A model generated the notes under the pieces. That model had not been told where the DNA came from and ran no database searches. It saw only the letters and a program-made list of their open reading frames with translations. A stretch of 64,000 nucleotides of DNA from Xaviernesmea oryzae. Its GTDB lineage: Bacteria > Pseudomonadota > Alphaproteobacteria > Rhizobiales > Rhizobiaceae. Below are positions 37,420 through 47,317 of this stretch, piece after piece; the stretch's first letter is position 1; every line of letters starts with the position of its first letter. The position numbers and the translations under genes are program-made. The stretch is taken from positions 124,001 through 188,000 of the forward strand of contig NZ_FXAF01000003.1 in NCBI RefSeq assembly GCF_900177415.1. Direction: 5' to 3'.

Positions 37420-38913
37420 ATGTCTGCAAAATTCGCATCCATAGCGGCTGTGCTGCTGGCGCTCACAGCGTCGGCCGCGTTCGCCCAGACCAAGGACACG
37501 CTGACCATCGATCTGCCGAACGATGCCGCGACGCTCGATCCGCATCTGCAGTGGAACACCGACAGCTATACGATCTACCGCAGCATCTTCGACAATCTTT
37601 TGACGCGCGACCCCAAGGGCGAGATCGTGCCGCAGATCGCCAAGTCCTGGAAATATCTCGACGACAAGACGATCGAATTCGAGATCCGCGACGACGTGAC
37701 CTTCCAGGACGGTTCGAAGCTGACGGCGGAAGACGTCGCCTTCTCGATCAACCGCATCATCGATCCGAAGCTGAAGAGCCCGCAGCTCTCGCAGTTCGAC
37801 CAGATCGCCAAGGCCGAGGCGACCAGCCCGACCGTCGTGAAGATGACCACGAAGTCCGCCTATCCGGCGCTGCTCGCCCAGCTCGTCAAGCTGTCGATCG
37901 TGCCGAAGGCCTATGTCGAAAAGGTCGGCGACCAGGAATTCAATCTGAAGCCGCTCGGCTCAGGTCCCTACAAGATGGTCAACTGGCAGAAGGGCGTTCA
38001 GACCGAGCTTGAAGCCTATTCGAGCTACTGGCGCACCAAGCCGCCGTTCCAGAAGGTCGTCTTCCGCACCGTGCCCGATGTTTCCACCCGCATCGCGGAC
38101 TTGAAGACCGGCAAGGCCGACCTGATCCGCGAAGTGCCTCCGGACCAGGCCGAAAGCATCAAGAGCGATTCCAGTTCCCAGGTTCTCTCGGTTCCGACAG
38201 AGCGGATCGGCTACCTGTTCATCAACGCCCAGGCGGGCGCCACCAAGGATGTCCGTGTCCGCCAGGCGATCGCCTATGCGATCGACCGCCAGGCATTGGT
38301 CGATGCGCTCCTCGAAGGTTACGGCAAGCCGGTCGAGGTGCTCGGCGCCGAACCGGTCTTCGGCTACACGGACAAGGTCAAGGGTTATGAGTACGATCTC
38401 GACGAGGCCAAGGAATTGGTGAAGGCCGCCGGCGCCGAAGGCCAGGCGGTCGAATTCCTGACCTCGCCGTCCTATAGCCGGGCCACCGTCGAAGCCATAC
38501 AGCAGATGGTCAACGAAGCGGGCCTCAAGGTGGAGATCTCCTCCAGCGATCAGGCGACCTTCCTGAAGCGCCGCCAGGGCGATCCGGCCAATGCCGGCGG
38601 GCTTGCCTTCGGTGCATGGTCCTGCGCCTGCCAGGATGTCGACGGCGTGATCTTCCCGCTCTTCCGCACCGGCAGCATCTGGGCGAAATATTCGAACGAG
38701 AAATTCGACGCGGCCGTCGACAAGGCACGGACCATCCTCGACCAGAACGAGCGTCTGAAGCTCTATGAGGAGGCCTACGAGATCCTGCGCGAAGACGTTC
38801 CGGGCATCGGCCTCTACCAGGCCTATGCGCTCTACGGTGCCAACAAGAACCTGAAATGGCAGCCGACTGCCAACGAAGCCATGTTCGTCACGGACATGAG
38901 CTGGCAGCAGTAA
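37420..38913 (+). CDS. dipeptide-type ABC importer solute-binding protein
   Basis: A 497-residue family-5 binding protein. The Sec signal peptide is MSAKFASIAAVLLALTASAA ending FAQ|T. The body has LPNDAATLDPHLQWNTDSYTIYRSIFDNLL, FQDGSKLTAEDVAFSINRI and VRQAIAYAIDRQALVDALL. ATG 37420 with AGGGTAAGG upstream gives the signal peptide; the earlier ATG at 37384 adds 12 polar residues. It is followed after 16 bases by the permease gene, without the hairpin seen at other such junctions. Confidence 0.88.
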   Translation: MSAKFASIAAVLLALTASAAFAQTKDTLTIDLPNDAATLDPHLQWNTDSYTIYRSIFDNLLTRDPKGEIVPQIAKSWKYLDDKTIEFEIRDDVTFQDGSKLTAEDVAFSINRIIDPKLKSPQLSQFDQIAKAEATSPTVVKMTTKSAYPALLAQLVKLSIVPKAYVEKVGDQEFNLKPLGSGPYKMVNWQKGVQTELEAYSSYWRTKPPFQKVVFRTVPDVSTRIADLKTGKADLIREVPPDQAESIKSDSSSQVLSVPTERIGYLFINAQAGATKDVRVRQAIAYAIDRQALVDALLEGYGKPVEVLGAEPVFGYTDKVKGYEYDLDEAKELVKAAGAEGQAVEFLTSPSYSRATVEAIQQMVNEAGLKVEISSSDQATFLKRRQGDPANAGGLAFGAWSCACQDVDGVIFPLFRTGSIWAKYSNEKFDAAVDKARTILDQNERLKLYEEAYEILREDVPGIGLYQAYALYGANKNLKWQPTANEAMFVTDMSWQQ

Positions 38914-38929
38914 GGCAGGTAACGCGATC

Positions 38930-39850
38930 ATGTTGAGATACGCCGTCGAGCGTTTGATACAGGCGGTCATTGCGATCTTCGGCGTTCTCACCATCGTGTT
39001 CGTCGTCATGCATCTGTCGGGCGATCCGACCCTGCTGCTCGTGCCGCAGGATGCATCGGCCGAAATGATTGCCCAGCTGCGCAGCCAGCTTGGTTTCGAC
39101 CGACCGATCTGGGTGCAGTATCTGGACTATCTGCAGGGCCTCGCGAGGCTGGATTTCGGAGTTTCGGTCGTGCAGCGCGTCCCGGCGCTCGATATTGTCC
39201 TGTCGCGCGTCCCCTATACGGTGATGCTTGCTGCGGGCGCGCTGGTCGTGGCGATCGGCATGGGCATTCCGGCCGGCATCATCATGGCGACCCGCCGCGG
39301 CACCGCAATCGAACGGTTGCTCACCGCAATCGTCGTCACCGGCCAGAGCGTGCCGACCTTCCTCTCCGGCATCGTGCTGATCTTCGTCTTCGGCGTGACG
39401 CTGCGCTGGCTGCCGACGTCAGGTTCCGGCGATTTTGCTTCGCTGATCATGCCGTCGATCGCGCTCGGCGCGATCTCCATGTCGACCTTTGCCCGCATGA
39501 CCCGCATCTCGATCATCGACGAGCTCGGCAAGGACTATGTCCGCGCCGGGCGCGCCCGCGGTCTTTCGCTCGGCTCGGTGGTTTTCCGCCACGTGCTGCG
39601 CAATGCGGCGATCCCGGTCATCACGATTGCGGCGTTGGAGATCGGCAATCTGCTCGCCGGCGCCGTCATCATAGAGACCGTCTTTGCCTGGCCCGGCATC
39701 GGCCAGCTCGCCATCCAGTCCATCCAGTCGCGCGACTTCCTGGTCGTCCAGGTCATCGTGCTTCTGATTTCCTTCGTCTATGTGCTGACCAGCGTGCTCG
39801 CTGACTTCGTCTATGCGCTGGTCGATCCGCGCATCCGTCTGGTCCGTTGA
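38930..39850 (+). CDS. dipeptide-type ABC importer permease, DppB-like
   Basis: A 306-residue permease: MLRYAVERLIQAVIAIFGVL as first TM segment, LLVPQDASAEMIAQLRSQLGFDRPIW as the conserved block, and the docking loop DELGKDYVRAGRARGLSLGSVVFRHV (about residues 200-225). The C-terminus ends in DFVYALVDPRIRLVR. It partners the following DppC-like protein. Confidence 0.9.
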   Translation: MLRYAVERLIQAVIAIFGVLTIVFVVMHLSGDPTLLLVPQDASAEMIAQLRSQLGFDRPIWVQYLDYLQGLARLDFGVSVVQRVPALDIVLSRVPYTVMLAAGALVVAIGMGIPAGIIMATRRGTAIERLLTAIVVTGQSVPTFLSGIVLIFVFGVTLRWLPTSGSGDFASLIMPSIALGAISMSTFARMTRISIIDELGKDYVRAGRARGLSLGSVVFRHVLRNAAIPVITIAALEIGNLLAGAVIIETVFAWPGIGQLAIQSIQSRDFLVVQVIVLLISFVYVLTSVLADFVYALVDPRIRLVR

Positions 39851-39861
39851 GGAGGTAGTCC

Positions 39862-40725
39862 ATGAACACGGCCGTCCTCGCTTTTCGCCAGCGCCTTCGC
39901 CGCGTGCCGCTCTCGGTCATCGTCGTCTCGGTCATATTCCTGGTGATCGTGACGCTTGCGATCCTTGCGCCCTGGGTCGCGCCTGCCGATCCGGCCAAGC
40001 AGAACCTGCTTGCCCGCCTTAAACCGCCGGGCTTCGAGCTGCGCGGCGTCACCTACTGGCTCGGCACCGACGATCTCGGCCGCGACCTGCTTTCGCGCAC
40101 CATCTATGGCGCCGGCGTGTCGCTCTCGGTCGCCGTCATGTCCGTCGTCGTGTCGACGCTGGTCGGCGTGACGCTGGGCATGGTCGCCGGCTGGTTCCGC
40201 GGCAAGATCGAAATCGTCATCATGCGCATGGTCGATATCATGATGTCGATCCCGGCGATCCTGCTTGCGGTCCTGACGGTGGCCGTCCTCGGCCCCGGCT
40301 TCCTGAAGCTCGTGCTGGTGCTCGGGCTTACCCGCTGGCCGCGCTATACCCGCGTCGCCTATGCCCAGACGCTGCAGGTCTCGAACCTGCCGTTCATCAA
40401 GGCTTCCGAACTTGCCGGCGCGGGTGCCGCGCGCATCCTCTTCCACCACATCCTGCCGAATATCGCCGGTCCGATCCTGATCGTCGCGACCGCCGAATTC
40501 GGCCTGATGATCCTGATGGAGGCGGGTCTCTCCTTCCTCGGCCTTGGCATCCAGCCGCCGGCCGCAAGCTGGGGTTCGATCATGAGCGTCGGCCGCCAGT
40601 ATCTGGAACGGGCCTGGTGGATCGTCGCCTTCCCCGGGGCCTGTCTTTTCCTGCTCGTCTTTTCCGTCAATGTGCTGGGCGACTGGCTGCGTGACGAGAT
40701 CGACCCGCGCTCACGTACACGTTGA
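39862..40725 (+). CDS. dipeptide-type ABC importer permease, DppC-like
   Basis: A 287-residue permease with an N-terminal TM helix (LSVIVVSVIFLVIVTLAILAPWVA), the TYWLGTDDLGRDLLSRTIYG block (about residues 64-83) and a docking loop around LPFIKASELAGAGAARIL. The Asn/Gly-rich end reads LGDWLRDEIDPRSRTR. It is eleven bases after the DppB-like gene. Confidence 0.9.
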   Translation: MNTAVLAFRQRLRRVPLSVIVVSVIFLVIVTLAILAPWVAPADPAKQNLLARLKPPGFELRGVTYWLGTDDLGRDLLSRTIYGAGVSLSVAVMSVVVSTLVGVTLGMVAGWFRGKIEIVIMRMVDIMMSIPAILLAVLTVAVLGPGFLKLVLVLGLTRWPRYTRVAYAQTLQVSNLPFIKASELAGAGAARILFHHILPNIAGPILIVATAEFGLMILMEAGLSFLGLGIQPPAASWGSIMSVGRQYLERAWWIVAFPGACLFLLVFSVNVLGDWLRDEIDPRSRTR

Positions 40726-40736
40726 GGTTTTCACCC

Positions 40737-41519
40737 ATGGAATTCGAAAATAAGACCATCGTCATCACCGGTGCTGCCGGCATCTTCGGCCGCTGGATCG
40801 CCGCCTATTTCGCAAGGGAGGGCGCAAGACTCTGCCTCAGCGACATACGCATGGACGGGCTGGAAAAGGCGGTGGCGGAACTCGGCCTCGATCGCTCGAA
40901 AGTGCTGCTGCACGCGACCGAGCTGACGAGCGACGCTTCCATGCTGGAACTCGTCGAACTCGTGCGCCGCGAATGGAAGGCGCCGGACATTCTGGTCAAC
41001 AATGCCGGCATTTATACCCGCTTCAGCCTGCTCGACATGGAATTTGCCGATTGGGATCGCGTCTTCGGCGTCAACCTTCGCGCGCCTTTCGTGTTGTCGC
41101 GCGAGATGGCGAAGCTGATGATCGCGGAAGGCAAAAAGGGTTCGATCGTCAACATCTCGTCCGGCGCCGCCCGCAAGATGACCCAGAATGGCGTGCCCTA
41201 CTGCACGTCGAAGACCGCGATCGAGCGGCTGTCCAAGGGCTTCGCTATGGAGCTTGCCGAATACGGCATCCGCGTCAACGTCGTGGAACCCGGCTTCGCG
41301 CCCGGCAGCGAAGTGAGCGAGCTTTCCGACGAATACGTCACCAACATGCTGAAGAACATTCCGCTCGGCCGCTCCAGCGGGCCCGAGGATGCGCCGGGAG
41401 CGATCGCCTACCTCTGCTCGGACAAGGCCGCCTTCATCACCGGCGCGGTGCTTTCGGTCGATGGCGGCAATTCGATCGGCAATTACAAGCGCCCCGAGCG
41501 CGATATTCAGAAGGCCTGA
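40737..41519 (+). CDS. short-chain dehydrogenase/reductase
   Basis: A 260-residue classical SDR. It has TGAAGIFGRWIA as cofactor loop (about residues 11-22), NNAGIYTRF (about 87-95), catalytic Ser in VNISSGAARKM and YCTSK with Tyr and Lys near residue 156. The Asp in CLSDIRMDG at the end of strand 2 suggests NAD(H). ATG 40737 with GAGG at 40724-40727 is favoured. It is placed inside the ABC operon, so it probably oxidises or reduces the imported substrate; the substrate is unknown. Confidence 0.85.
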   Translation: MEFENKTIVITGAAGIFGRWIAAYFAREGARLCLSDIRMDGLEKAVAELGLDRSKVLLHATELTSDASMLELVELVRREWKAPDILVNNAGIYTRFSLLDMEFADWDRVFGVNLRAPFVLSREMAKLMIAEGKKGSIVNISSGAARKMTQNGVPYCTSKTAIERLSKGFAMELAEYGIRVNVVEPGFAPGSEVSELSDEYVTNMLKNIPLGRSSGPEDAPGAIAYLCSDKAAFITGAVLSVDGGNSIGNYKRPERDIQKA

Positions 41520-41522
41520 GCG

Positions 41523-42518
41523 ATGGATGCCGCCCCAAACCCGCTGCTTGCCGTCGACCGGCTGACCATCGACATCGGTGGCGCCAAGGTCGTCGACGAC
41601 GTGTCCTTCACCGTGGCGCCGGGCAAGGTCATGGCGCTGGTGGGGGAGTCGGGCTGCGGCAAATCGCTGACCTCCTATGCCATGCTCGGCCTGCTGCCGC
41701 CGGCAGCCCGCCGTACAGGCGGCCGGATCATGCTGGAGAATACCGATCTCTCGGCCATGTCCGAGCGGCAGTTCCGCAAGGCGCGCGGCAAGGACATCTC
41801 CATCATCTTCCAGGAGCCGAGCGCCTCGCTCGATCCGCTGACCACGGTCGGCGCACAGATCGCCGAGGCCTACCGGGTGCACCATGGCGTTTCGAAGACG
41901 GAAGCCTATCGGAAGGCGCGGCAGATGCTTGCCGATGTCGGCATTCCCGATCCCGACCGGCGGCTGCATCAATACCCCTTCGAACTGTCCGGCGGCATGT
42001 GCCAGCGCATCATGATCTCGATCGCGCTGATCTGCGGTCCCCGCGTGCTGGTCGCCGACGAACCGACGACCGCGCTCGACGTGACGATCCAGGCACAGAT
42101 CCTCGACCTCATGAAGAAACTGGTGGCCGAACGCGGCACCGCGATCGTGCTCATCACCCACGACATGGGCGTGGTGGCCGATATCGCCGACGAGGTTGCG
42201 GTCATGTATGCCGGCCGCATCGCGGAGATAGCGCCCGTGCATGCGCTGTTCCGAGAGCCGAAGCATCCCTATACGGCCCTCCTTCTGGCCAGCGTTCCGA
42301 AACTCGATCATACGCCGAAAGCGGACCTGGCGACCATCGAGGGAACGGTGCCGAGTCCGAACGAATTCGGCCTTGGCTGCCGGTTCGCGGATCGCTGTCC
42401 GCTCGCCACCGGCAAGTGTCGCAACGAACAGCCGCCGCTTTTCGATTGCGGCGGAGGCCACCGCTCGGCCTGCTGGCATATCGACCGCATGAGCGAAGTG
42501 CATGAGGTGGCGGCATGA
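41523..42518 (+). CDS. dipeptide-type ABC importer ATPase, DppD-like
   Basis: A 331-residue ATPase with Walker A GESGCGKS (about residues 41-48), signature [15 protein letters not shown], Walker [17 protein letters not shown] and [11 protein letters not shown]. The C-terminal oligopeptide-transporter extension has the Cys-containing [15 protein letters not shown], which in this family can bind an iron-sulfur cluster. It is four bases after the SDR gene and overlaps the DppF-like gene by four. Confidence 0.9.
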   Translation: MDAAPNPLLAVDRLTIDIGGAKVVDDVSFTVAPGKVMALVGESGCGKSLTSYAMLGLLPPAARRTGGRIMLENTDLSAMSERQFRKARGKDISIIFQEPSASLDPLTTVGAQIAEAYRVHHGVSKTEAYRKARQMLADVGIPDPDRRLHQYPFELSGGMCQRIMISIALICGPRVLVADEPTTALDVTIQAQILDLMKKLVAERGTAIVLITHDMGVVADIADEVAVMYAGRIAEIAPVHALFREPKHPYTALLLASVPKLDHTPKADLATIEGTVPSPNEFGLGCRFADRCPLATGKCRNEQPPLFDCGGGHRSACWHIDRMSEVHEVAA

Positions 42519-43492
42519 GTAAGACGAAAAACGTCCTCGAAATCCGCGATGTCGCGGTGCATTTCGGTGGCCGTGGCGGCTTGCTCGGCAAGGCCGGCCC
42601 GGTGGTGAAGGCGGTCAACGGCGTCGATCTGGATATCGGCCGCGCCGAGACGGTGGCGCTGGTCGGCGAATCCGGCTGCGGCAAGTCCACGCTCTCCAAC
42701 ACGATCGTCGGCCTGCAGGCGCCGGTTGCCGGCAGCGTCAAAATCAGCGGCGAAGAAGTGGTCGGCGCCGACCGCAGGAAGCTCAACGACATTCGCCGCA
42801 AGGTGCAGATGATCTTCCAGGACCCTGCGCTGTCGCTCGACCCGCGCTCGACCGTGGGCGCGACGATCGCCGAACCGCTGATCGTGCGCGGCGTCGCCAG
42901 AGGCAAGCAATTGAAAGAACGCGTCGGGACCCTTCTCCAGCAGGTGGGCTTGCGGCCGGAACACGCGGACCGCTATCCGCACCAGTTCTCCGGCGGCCAG
43001 CGCCAGCGCGTGGTGATCGCTCGCGCTTTGGCGCTCGAACCCGATCTCGTCATCTGCGACGAGCCGGTCTCGGCCCTCGACGTGTCGGTCCGGGCGCAGA
43101 TCCTCAACCTGCTGGTCGCGCTGCAGAAGCGTACGGGCGTCTCCTACCTCTTCGTGTCGCACGATCTCGGCGTGGTACGGCATATCTGCGACCGCGTCGT
43201 CGTCATGTATCTCGGCCGCTTCGTCGAGATGGCCGACCGCGACACCTTCTTCGCCAACCCGAAGCACCCTTATACCAGGGCGTTGATGTCGGCCGTGCCG
43301 GAAGCCGACCCCGTCGTGCAGCGTTCGAAGGAGCGGCTCATTCTGGGTGGCGAACTGCCGAGCCCGGCCAATATTCCCTCCGGCTGCGCCTTCCACACGC
43401 GCTGTCTGCTTGCGACCGGGATATGCTCCAGGGAGCGACCGGAACTGACGCCCCGCGCCGATGGCGCGCGCGTCGCCTGCCATCACGCATAA
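42515..43492 (+). CDS. dipeptide-type ABC importer ATPase, DppF-like
   Basis: A 325-residue ATPase: Walker A GESGCGKS (about residues 51-58), signature [15 protein letters not shown], Walker B LVICDEPVSALDVSVR, and FVSHDLGVVRHICD. The C-terminal extension includes SGCAFHTRCLLATGICSRERP, again with the Cys pattern. It completes the third dipeptide-type importer and is followed 24 bases later by the acylase gene. Confidence 0.9.
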   Translation: MSKTKNVLEIRDVAVHFGGRGGLLGKAGPVVKAVNGVDLDIGRAETVALVGESGCGKSTLSNTIVGLQAPVAGSVKISGEEVVGADRRKLNDIRRKVQMIFQDPALSLDPRSTVGATIAEPLIVRGVARGKQLKERVGTLLQQVGLRPEHADRYPHQFSGGQRQRVVIARALALEPDLVICDEPVSALDVSVRAQILNLLVALQKRTGVSYLFVSHDLGVVRHICDRVVVMYLGRFVEMADRDTFFANPKHPYTRALMSAVPEADPVVQRSKERLILGGELPSPANIPSGCAFHTRCLLATGICSRERPELTPRADGARVACHHA

Positions 43493-43516
43493 GAGCCATT
43501 AGATTTAGAGAATGCC

Positions 43517-45874
43517 ATGACCGATGCTCCGACGAACGAAACCATCCGGCTGGCCGGCCTTGATGCCGAAGCCGAGATTCGCGTCGACCGCTGGGGCATT
43601 CCGCATATCAAGGCCCAAAGCGAGAAAGACCTGTTCTTCCTGCAGGGCTTCAACGCGGCGCGTGACCGGCTGTGGCAGCTCGACCTCTGGCGCAAGCGCG
43701 GCCTCGGCCTGCTCGCCGCCGATTTCGGTCCCGGCTATCTGGCGCAGGACCATGCGGCGCGGCATTTCCTCTACCGCGGCGACATGGCGCCGGAATGGCT
43801 GTCCTATGCGCCCGATACCGAAGCGATCTGCACCGCCTTTGCCGCAGGCGTCAATGCCTATGTCGCGCTCTGCGAGGCCGAACCCCACCGTCTGCCGCCG
43901 GAATTCGCCATGTTCGGCACCAAGCCTTCCCGCTGGCAGCCGTCGGACGTCGTGCGTATCCGCAGCCATGCGCTGACCCGCAACGGGCTTTCGGAAATCC
44001 TGCGCGCCAACATCATGGCGCTCGCCGGCGCCGAAACCGACCTTCTGCGCTACGAGATCGATCCACCGGTTCAGCCGAAGCCTGCGGAAGGCATCGTGCT
44101 CGCCGACATTCCGCTGGCGGCAACCCGTCTCTTCAAGCTCGCCACCGCTCCGGTCACCTTCGACAGGGCACGGCTTGCCGCGACGCTCGACGACATCTGG
44201 ACGTGGACCGAGGTGACCGATCTCGGCGACGTCATCCAGCGTGTCGCGGAGGAGGGTTCCAACAACTGGGCCGTCCATGGTTCCCGCACCGGGACGGGCC
44301 GGCCGATCCTGGCAAGCGACCCCCACCGGGCGCATGCCGTGCCGTCGCTGCGCTATCTCGTACATCTGGAAGCGCCCGGTTTTAACGCCATCGGCACGGG
44401 TGAGCCGACCGCACCCGGCATCTCGCTCGGCCACAACGAAAAGATCGCCTTCGGCCTGACGATCTTCGGCGCCGATCAGGAAGACATCTATGTCTACGAG
44501 ACGAAGGACGGCGACCCGCAACAGTACCGCTACGGCGACGGGTGGGAGAAGATCACTCGCATCGAGGAATATTTCGAGGTCAAGGGTTTTGCTGACCAAA
44601 CGTTGGCGCTTTCCTTCACTCGCCACGGTCCGATCCTGCACGAGGATCCGAAGAAGCGGCAGGTCATCGCCATGCGTTCCGTCTGGCTGTCGCCTGGCTC
44701 GGCCGCCTATCTCGGCAGCCTGTCCTATATGCGCAGTCCGTCGGTGAAGGCTTTTTCGGAGACGCTCGGGTGCTGGGGAACACCTTCGGTCAATCATGTC
44801 ATCGCCGATGTGGAAGGCAATATCGGCTGGTTCACGGCGGGCTTCACGCCGGTTCGTCCCAATTGGGAAGGCCTGCTCCCGGTGCCTGGCCACGGCTCTC
44901 ATGAGTGGAACGGCTTCCTTCCCGCCGACCAGTTGCCGCGCAGCTATAATCCGGCCGAAGGTTTCGTCGCTTCCGCCAACGAAATGAACCTTCCGGCCGA
45001 CCGCGACCCCGAGGCGCCTTCGATCGGCCATGAATGGGCGGAAGTAAGCCGCGCCCAGCGCATCAAGTCCGTACTCTCTGCCGATCAGAAGCACACGCTG
45101 AAGGGCTCGATGGCACTGCAGACGGATACTTATTCGCGTCCCGCGGCAACGATCTCAGGTGTGCTGGAGAAGATTGCCGCCCGCCATCCGCTCGATGAGA
45201 AGCAGAAACAGGCGCTTGCCCTGTTCAAAGGCTGGGATCACCGGCTGGAAGCGAAGAGTGCCGCAGGCGCGCTGTTCGAAGTCTGGTGGATGAAGCACGT
45301 GCGACCGGCGCTGCTCGCCAGGTTCGCGCCGAATCCGACGGTGCGCCAACTGCTGCTGCCGGGCGATGTCGACCGCATGCTCGCACTGCTGAGCGAACCC
45401 GGTAAGGTCTGGGGCGAGGCGGAGCGTGATGCCATGCTGCTTTCAACCCTTTCGGCAGGTTTTGCCGATTGTGAGAACCGGCTCGGCACCGATCCCGCCG
45501 TCTGGCGCTGGGGCGACCTGCACCGGGCACTCTTCGAGCACGCCACCAGCCGGGTCAAGGCCGAGGGCGTTGCGGACTGGAACGTCGGACCATTGCCATT
45601 GGGCGGCAGCCGTTCGACGCCGATGCACGCGGGCTACCGGATGAGCGATTTCGGAGTCAATGCCGGCGCCTCCGTCCGGCTCGTCATGGATGTCGGCGAT
45701 TGGGACAACAGCGTCTGCATCAACACGCCGGGGCAGTCCGGGGATCCACGCTCGTCTCATTACGGCGACCTGGCCGAAACCTGGTCGAAGGGTGAATATG
45801 TGCCGCTGGTCTATAGCGAGGCTCGCATAAGCGAAGAAACCGTCCGCAGAATTCTCCTTGTGCCGGCCGGGTAG
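43517..45874 (+). CDS. penicillin acylase-family amidase (Ntn hydrolase), cytoplasmic
   Basis: A 785-residue N-terminal-nucleophile hydrolase of the penicillin acylase (S45) family. The autoprocessing site is EEGSNNWAVHGSRTGTG; Ser248 would become the new N-terminus and nucleophile of the beta chain. Other family motifs include WGIPHIKAQSEKDLFFLQGF near the N-terminus, ILASDPHRAHAVPS after the nucleophile and the Asn-containing FVASANEMNLP near residue 490. No signal peptide is present, unlike secreted penicillin acylases, so it should act inside the cell on an imported amide. It sits between the importer and the malonate genes. The acyl group it removes is unknown. Confidence 0.88.
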   Translation: MTDAPTNETIRLAGLDAEAEIRVDRWGIPHIKAQSEKDLFFLQGFNAARDRLWQLDLWRKRGLGLLAADFGPGYLAQDHAARHFLYRGDMAPEWLSYAPDTEAICTAFAAGVNAYVALCEAEPHRLPPEFAMFGTKPSRWQPSDVVRIRSHALTRNGLSEILRANIMALAGAETDLLRYEIDPPVQPKPAEGIVLADIPLAATRLFKLATAPVTFDRARLAATLDDIWTWTEVTDLGDVIQRVAEEGSNNWAVHGSRTGTGRPILASDPHRAHAVPSLRYLVHLEAPGFNAIGTGEPTAPGISLGHNEKIAFGLTIFGADQEDIYVYETKDGDPQQYRYGDGWEKITRIEEYFEVKGFADQTLALSFTRHGPILHEDPKKRQVIAMRSVWLSPGSAAYLGSLSYMRSPSVKAFSETLGCWGTPSVNHVIADVEGNIGWFTAGFTPVRPNWEGLLPVPGHGSHEWNGFLPADQLPRSYNPAEGFVASANEMNLPADRDPEAPSIGHEWAEVSRAQRIKSVLSADQKHTLKGSMALQTDTYSRPAATISGVLEKIAARHPLDEKQKQALALFKGWDHRLEAKSAAGALFEVWWMKHVRPALLARFAPNPTVRQLLLPGDVDRMLALLSEPGKVWGEAERDAMLLSTLSAGFADCENRLGTDPAVWRWGDLHRALFEHATSRVKAEGVADWNVGPLPLGGSRSTPMHAGYRMSDFGVNAGASVRLVMDVGDWDNSVCINTPGQSGDPRSSHYGDLAETWSKGEYVPLVYSEARISEETVRRILLVPAG

Positions 45875-45891
45875 GCTGGTTCCTGTTTCGA

Positions 45892-45924
45892 CTTGCATAC
45901 GATCAGCCATCTGCTGTATGCAAG
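45892..45924. promoter_or_regulatory. inverted repeat, candidate GntR operator before malonyl-CoA decarboxylase gene
   Basis: CTTGCATAC (45892-45900) and GTATGCAAG (45916-45924) form a perfect 9-base inverted repeat with a 15-base spacer, ending 19 bases before the decarboxylase start. The half-site TTGCATAC recurs before the UGSC-like gene (48898-48905). The likely binder is the GntR/FCD protein encoded at 51574-52263. Confidence 0.65.
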
Positions 45925-45943
45925 AGAGGGCAGGAGAAAGAAG

Positions 45944-47317
45944 ATGAGCAGCAGGGAACCCGTTTTCGGCTGGTGGGATGCGCCTCCGTTTATCGGCGAA
46001 CTGATCCAGTCATTGTCGGGCCGCGGCCGGGCGCTGTTCGGCCTCACGTCGCCCCCGATGCAGAATCGCGACCTTGTCGGCCTGGCCGAAATGATCCTGT
46101 CGCGCCGCGGCGAGGTCTCCGGTGCGATCCTGGCGGAAGCCTTCCTGGAGGCCTATCGGCAGGCGAGCGGTTCGGACCGCGATACGTTCATGCGCGCGTT
46201 GCTCGATCGGTTCGGGCCTGATTCCGAGGTCCTTGAAGCTGCCGTTTCCGCCTATCAGGCGGACCCAAGCGCCCGGAACATCGCCAGGCTTCACGAAGCT
46301 GCCGAGCCGCGCCGGCAGGAGCTTTTCCGCCGCATCAACTTTGCCAAGCGCGGTACGGCGACGCTGGTCGAGATGCGCGAACACCTGATGGGCATGCTCG
46401 GCAAGGAACCGGCTCTGCAGCCCGTCGATCTCGACTTCTGCCACCTCTTCTCCTCATGGTTCAACCGGGGTTTCCTGATGCTGCGCTCGATCGACTGGAG
46501 CACGCCTGCCAACATCCTGGAGGCGCTGATCCGCTACGAGGCCGTGCACGACATCGATGGCTGGGATGACCTGCGCCGCCGGCTCGCCCCGCCTGACCGC
46601 CGCTGCTTCGGCTTCTTCCATCCGCAATTGGATGACGAACCGCTGATCTTCGTCGAGGTGGCGCTCACCGATCACCTGTCGTCCTCGGTCGATGCCCTGC
46701 TTGCCCGAGATCGCCAGCCGATGGATCCGAAGCAGGCGACGACCGCGGTCTTCTATTCGATCTCCAACTGCCAGCGCGGCCTGACAGGCGTTTCGCTCGG
46801 CAATTTCCTCATCAAGCAGGTGGTGAACGATCTGAAACGCGATCTGCCGAAGCTCGACAATTTCGTGACGCTTTCCCCCATTCCCGGTTTCGGCGCCTGG
46901 CTGCGCGGCGAAGGCCGCGTCGATGACGCCGAGGACATCCGGGAAGAAAAGAAGCGCCTCGTTGCCCGGCTGGAAGGCGATTGGGCATCCGCCGACGAGC
47001 ACGAACTCGATGCGATCCGCCGCGTCATGCTGCCGCTCGGGGCACACTATCTGCTGAACGTCCGGCGGGCCAACGGACGGCCGGTGGACCCGGTGGCGCG
47101 TTTCCATCTCGGCAACGGGGCGCAGATAGAGCGGCTCAATTTCCTGGGCGACCGGTCTGCCAAGGGCATGCGGCAATCCTACGGGCTGATGGTCAATTAT
47201 CGCTACCGGCTCGGTGAAATCGAGAAAAATCATGAGGCTTACGCCGAAAGCGGCCATATCGCAGCGATGCCGGCGCTGCGGAAATTGGCGCAACCGGTAT
47301 CCCAGGAGGTGTTTTGA
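45944..47317 (+). CDS. malonyl-CoA decarboxylase
   Basis: A 457-residue malonyl-CoA decarboxylase (MatA/MCD family), converting malonyl-CoA to acetyl-CoA and CO2. Recognisable blocks are TAVFYSISNCQRGLTGVSLG followed by NFLIKQVV, LSPIPGFGAWL with the catalytic Ser (near residue 310), and RFHLGNGAQIERLN with the catalytic His (near residue 386). ATG 45944 with GGAGAAAG upstream is chosen; the ATG at 45893 lies within the operator. The stop overlaps the synthetase start, so the two are coupled. Length agrees with bacterial MatA. Confidence 0.93.
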   Translation: MSSREPVFGWWDAPPFIGELIQSLSGRGRALFGLTSPPMQNRDLVGLAEMILSRRGEVSGAILAEAFLEAYRQASGSDRDTFMRALLDRFGPDSEVLEAAVSAYQADPSARNIARLHEAAEPRRQELFRRINFAKRGTATLVEMREHLMGMLGKEPALQPVDLDFCHLFSSWFNRGFLMLRSIDWSTPANILEALIRYEAVHDIDGWDDLRRRLAPPDRRCFGFFHPQLDDEPLIFVEVALTDHLSSSVDALLARDRQPMDPKQATTAVFYSISNCQRGLTGVSLGNFLIKQVVNDLKRDLPKLDNFVTLSPIPGFGAWLRGEGRVDDAEDIREEKKRLVARLEGDWASADEHELDAIRRVMLPLGAHYLLNVRRANGRPVDPVARFHLGNGAQIERLNFLGDRSAKGMRQSYGLMVNYRYRLGEIEKNHEAYAESGHIAAMPALRKLAQPVSQEVF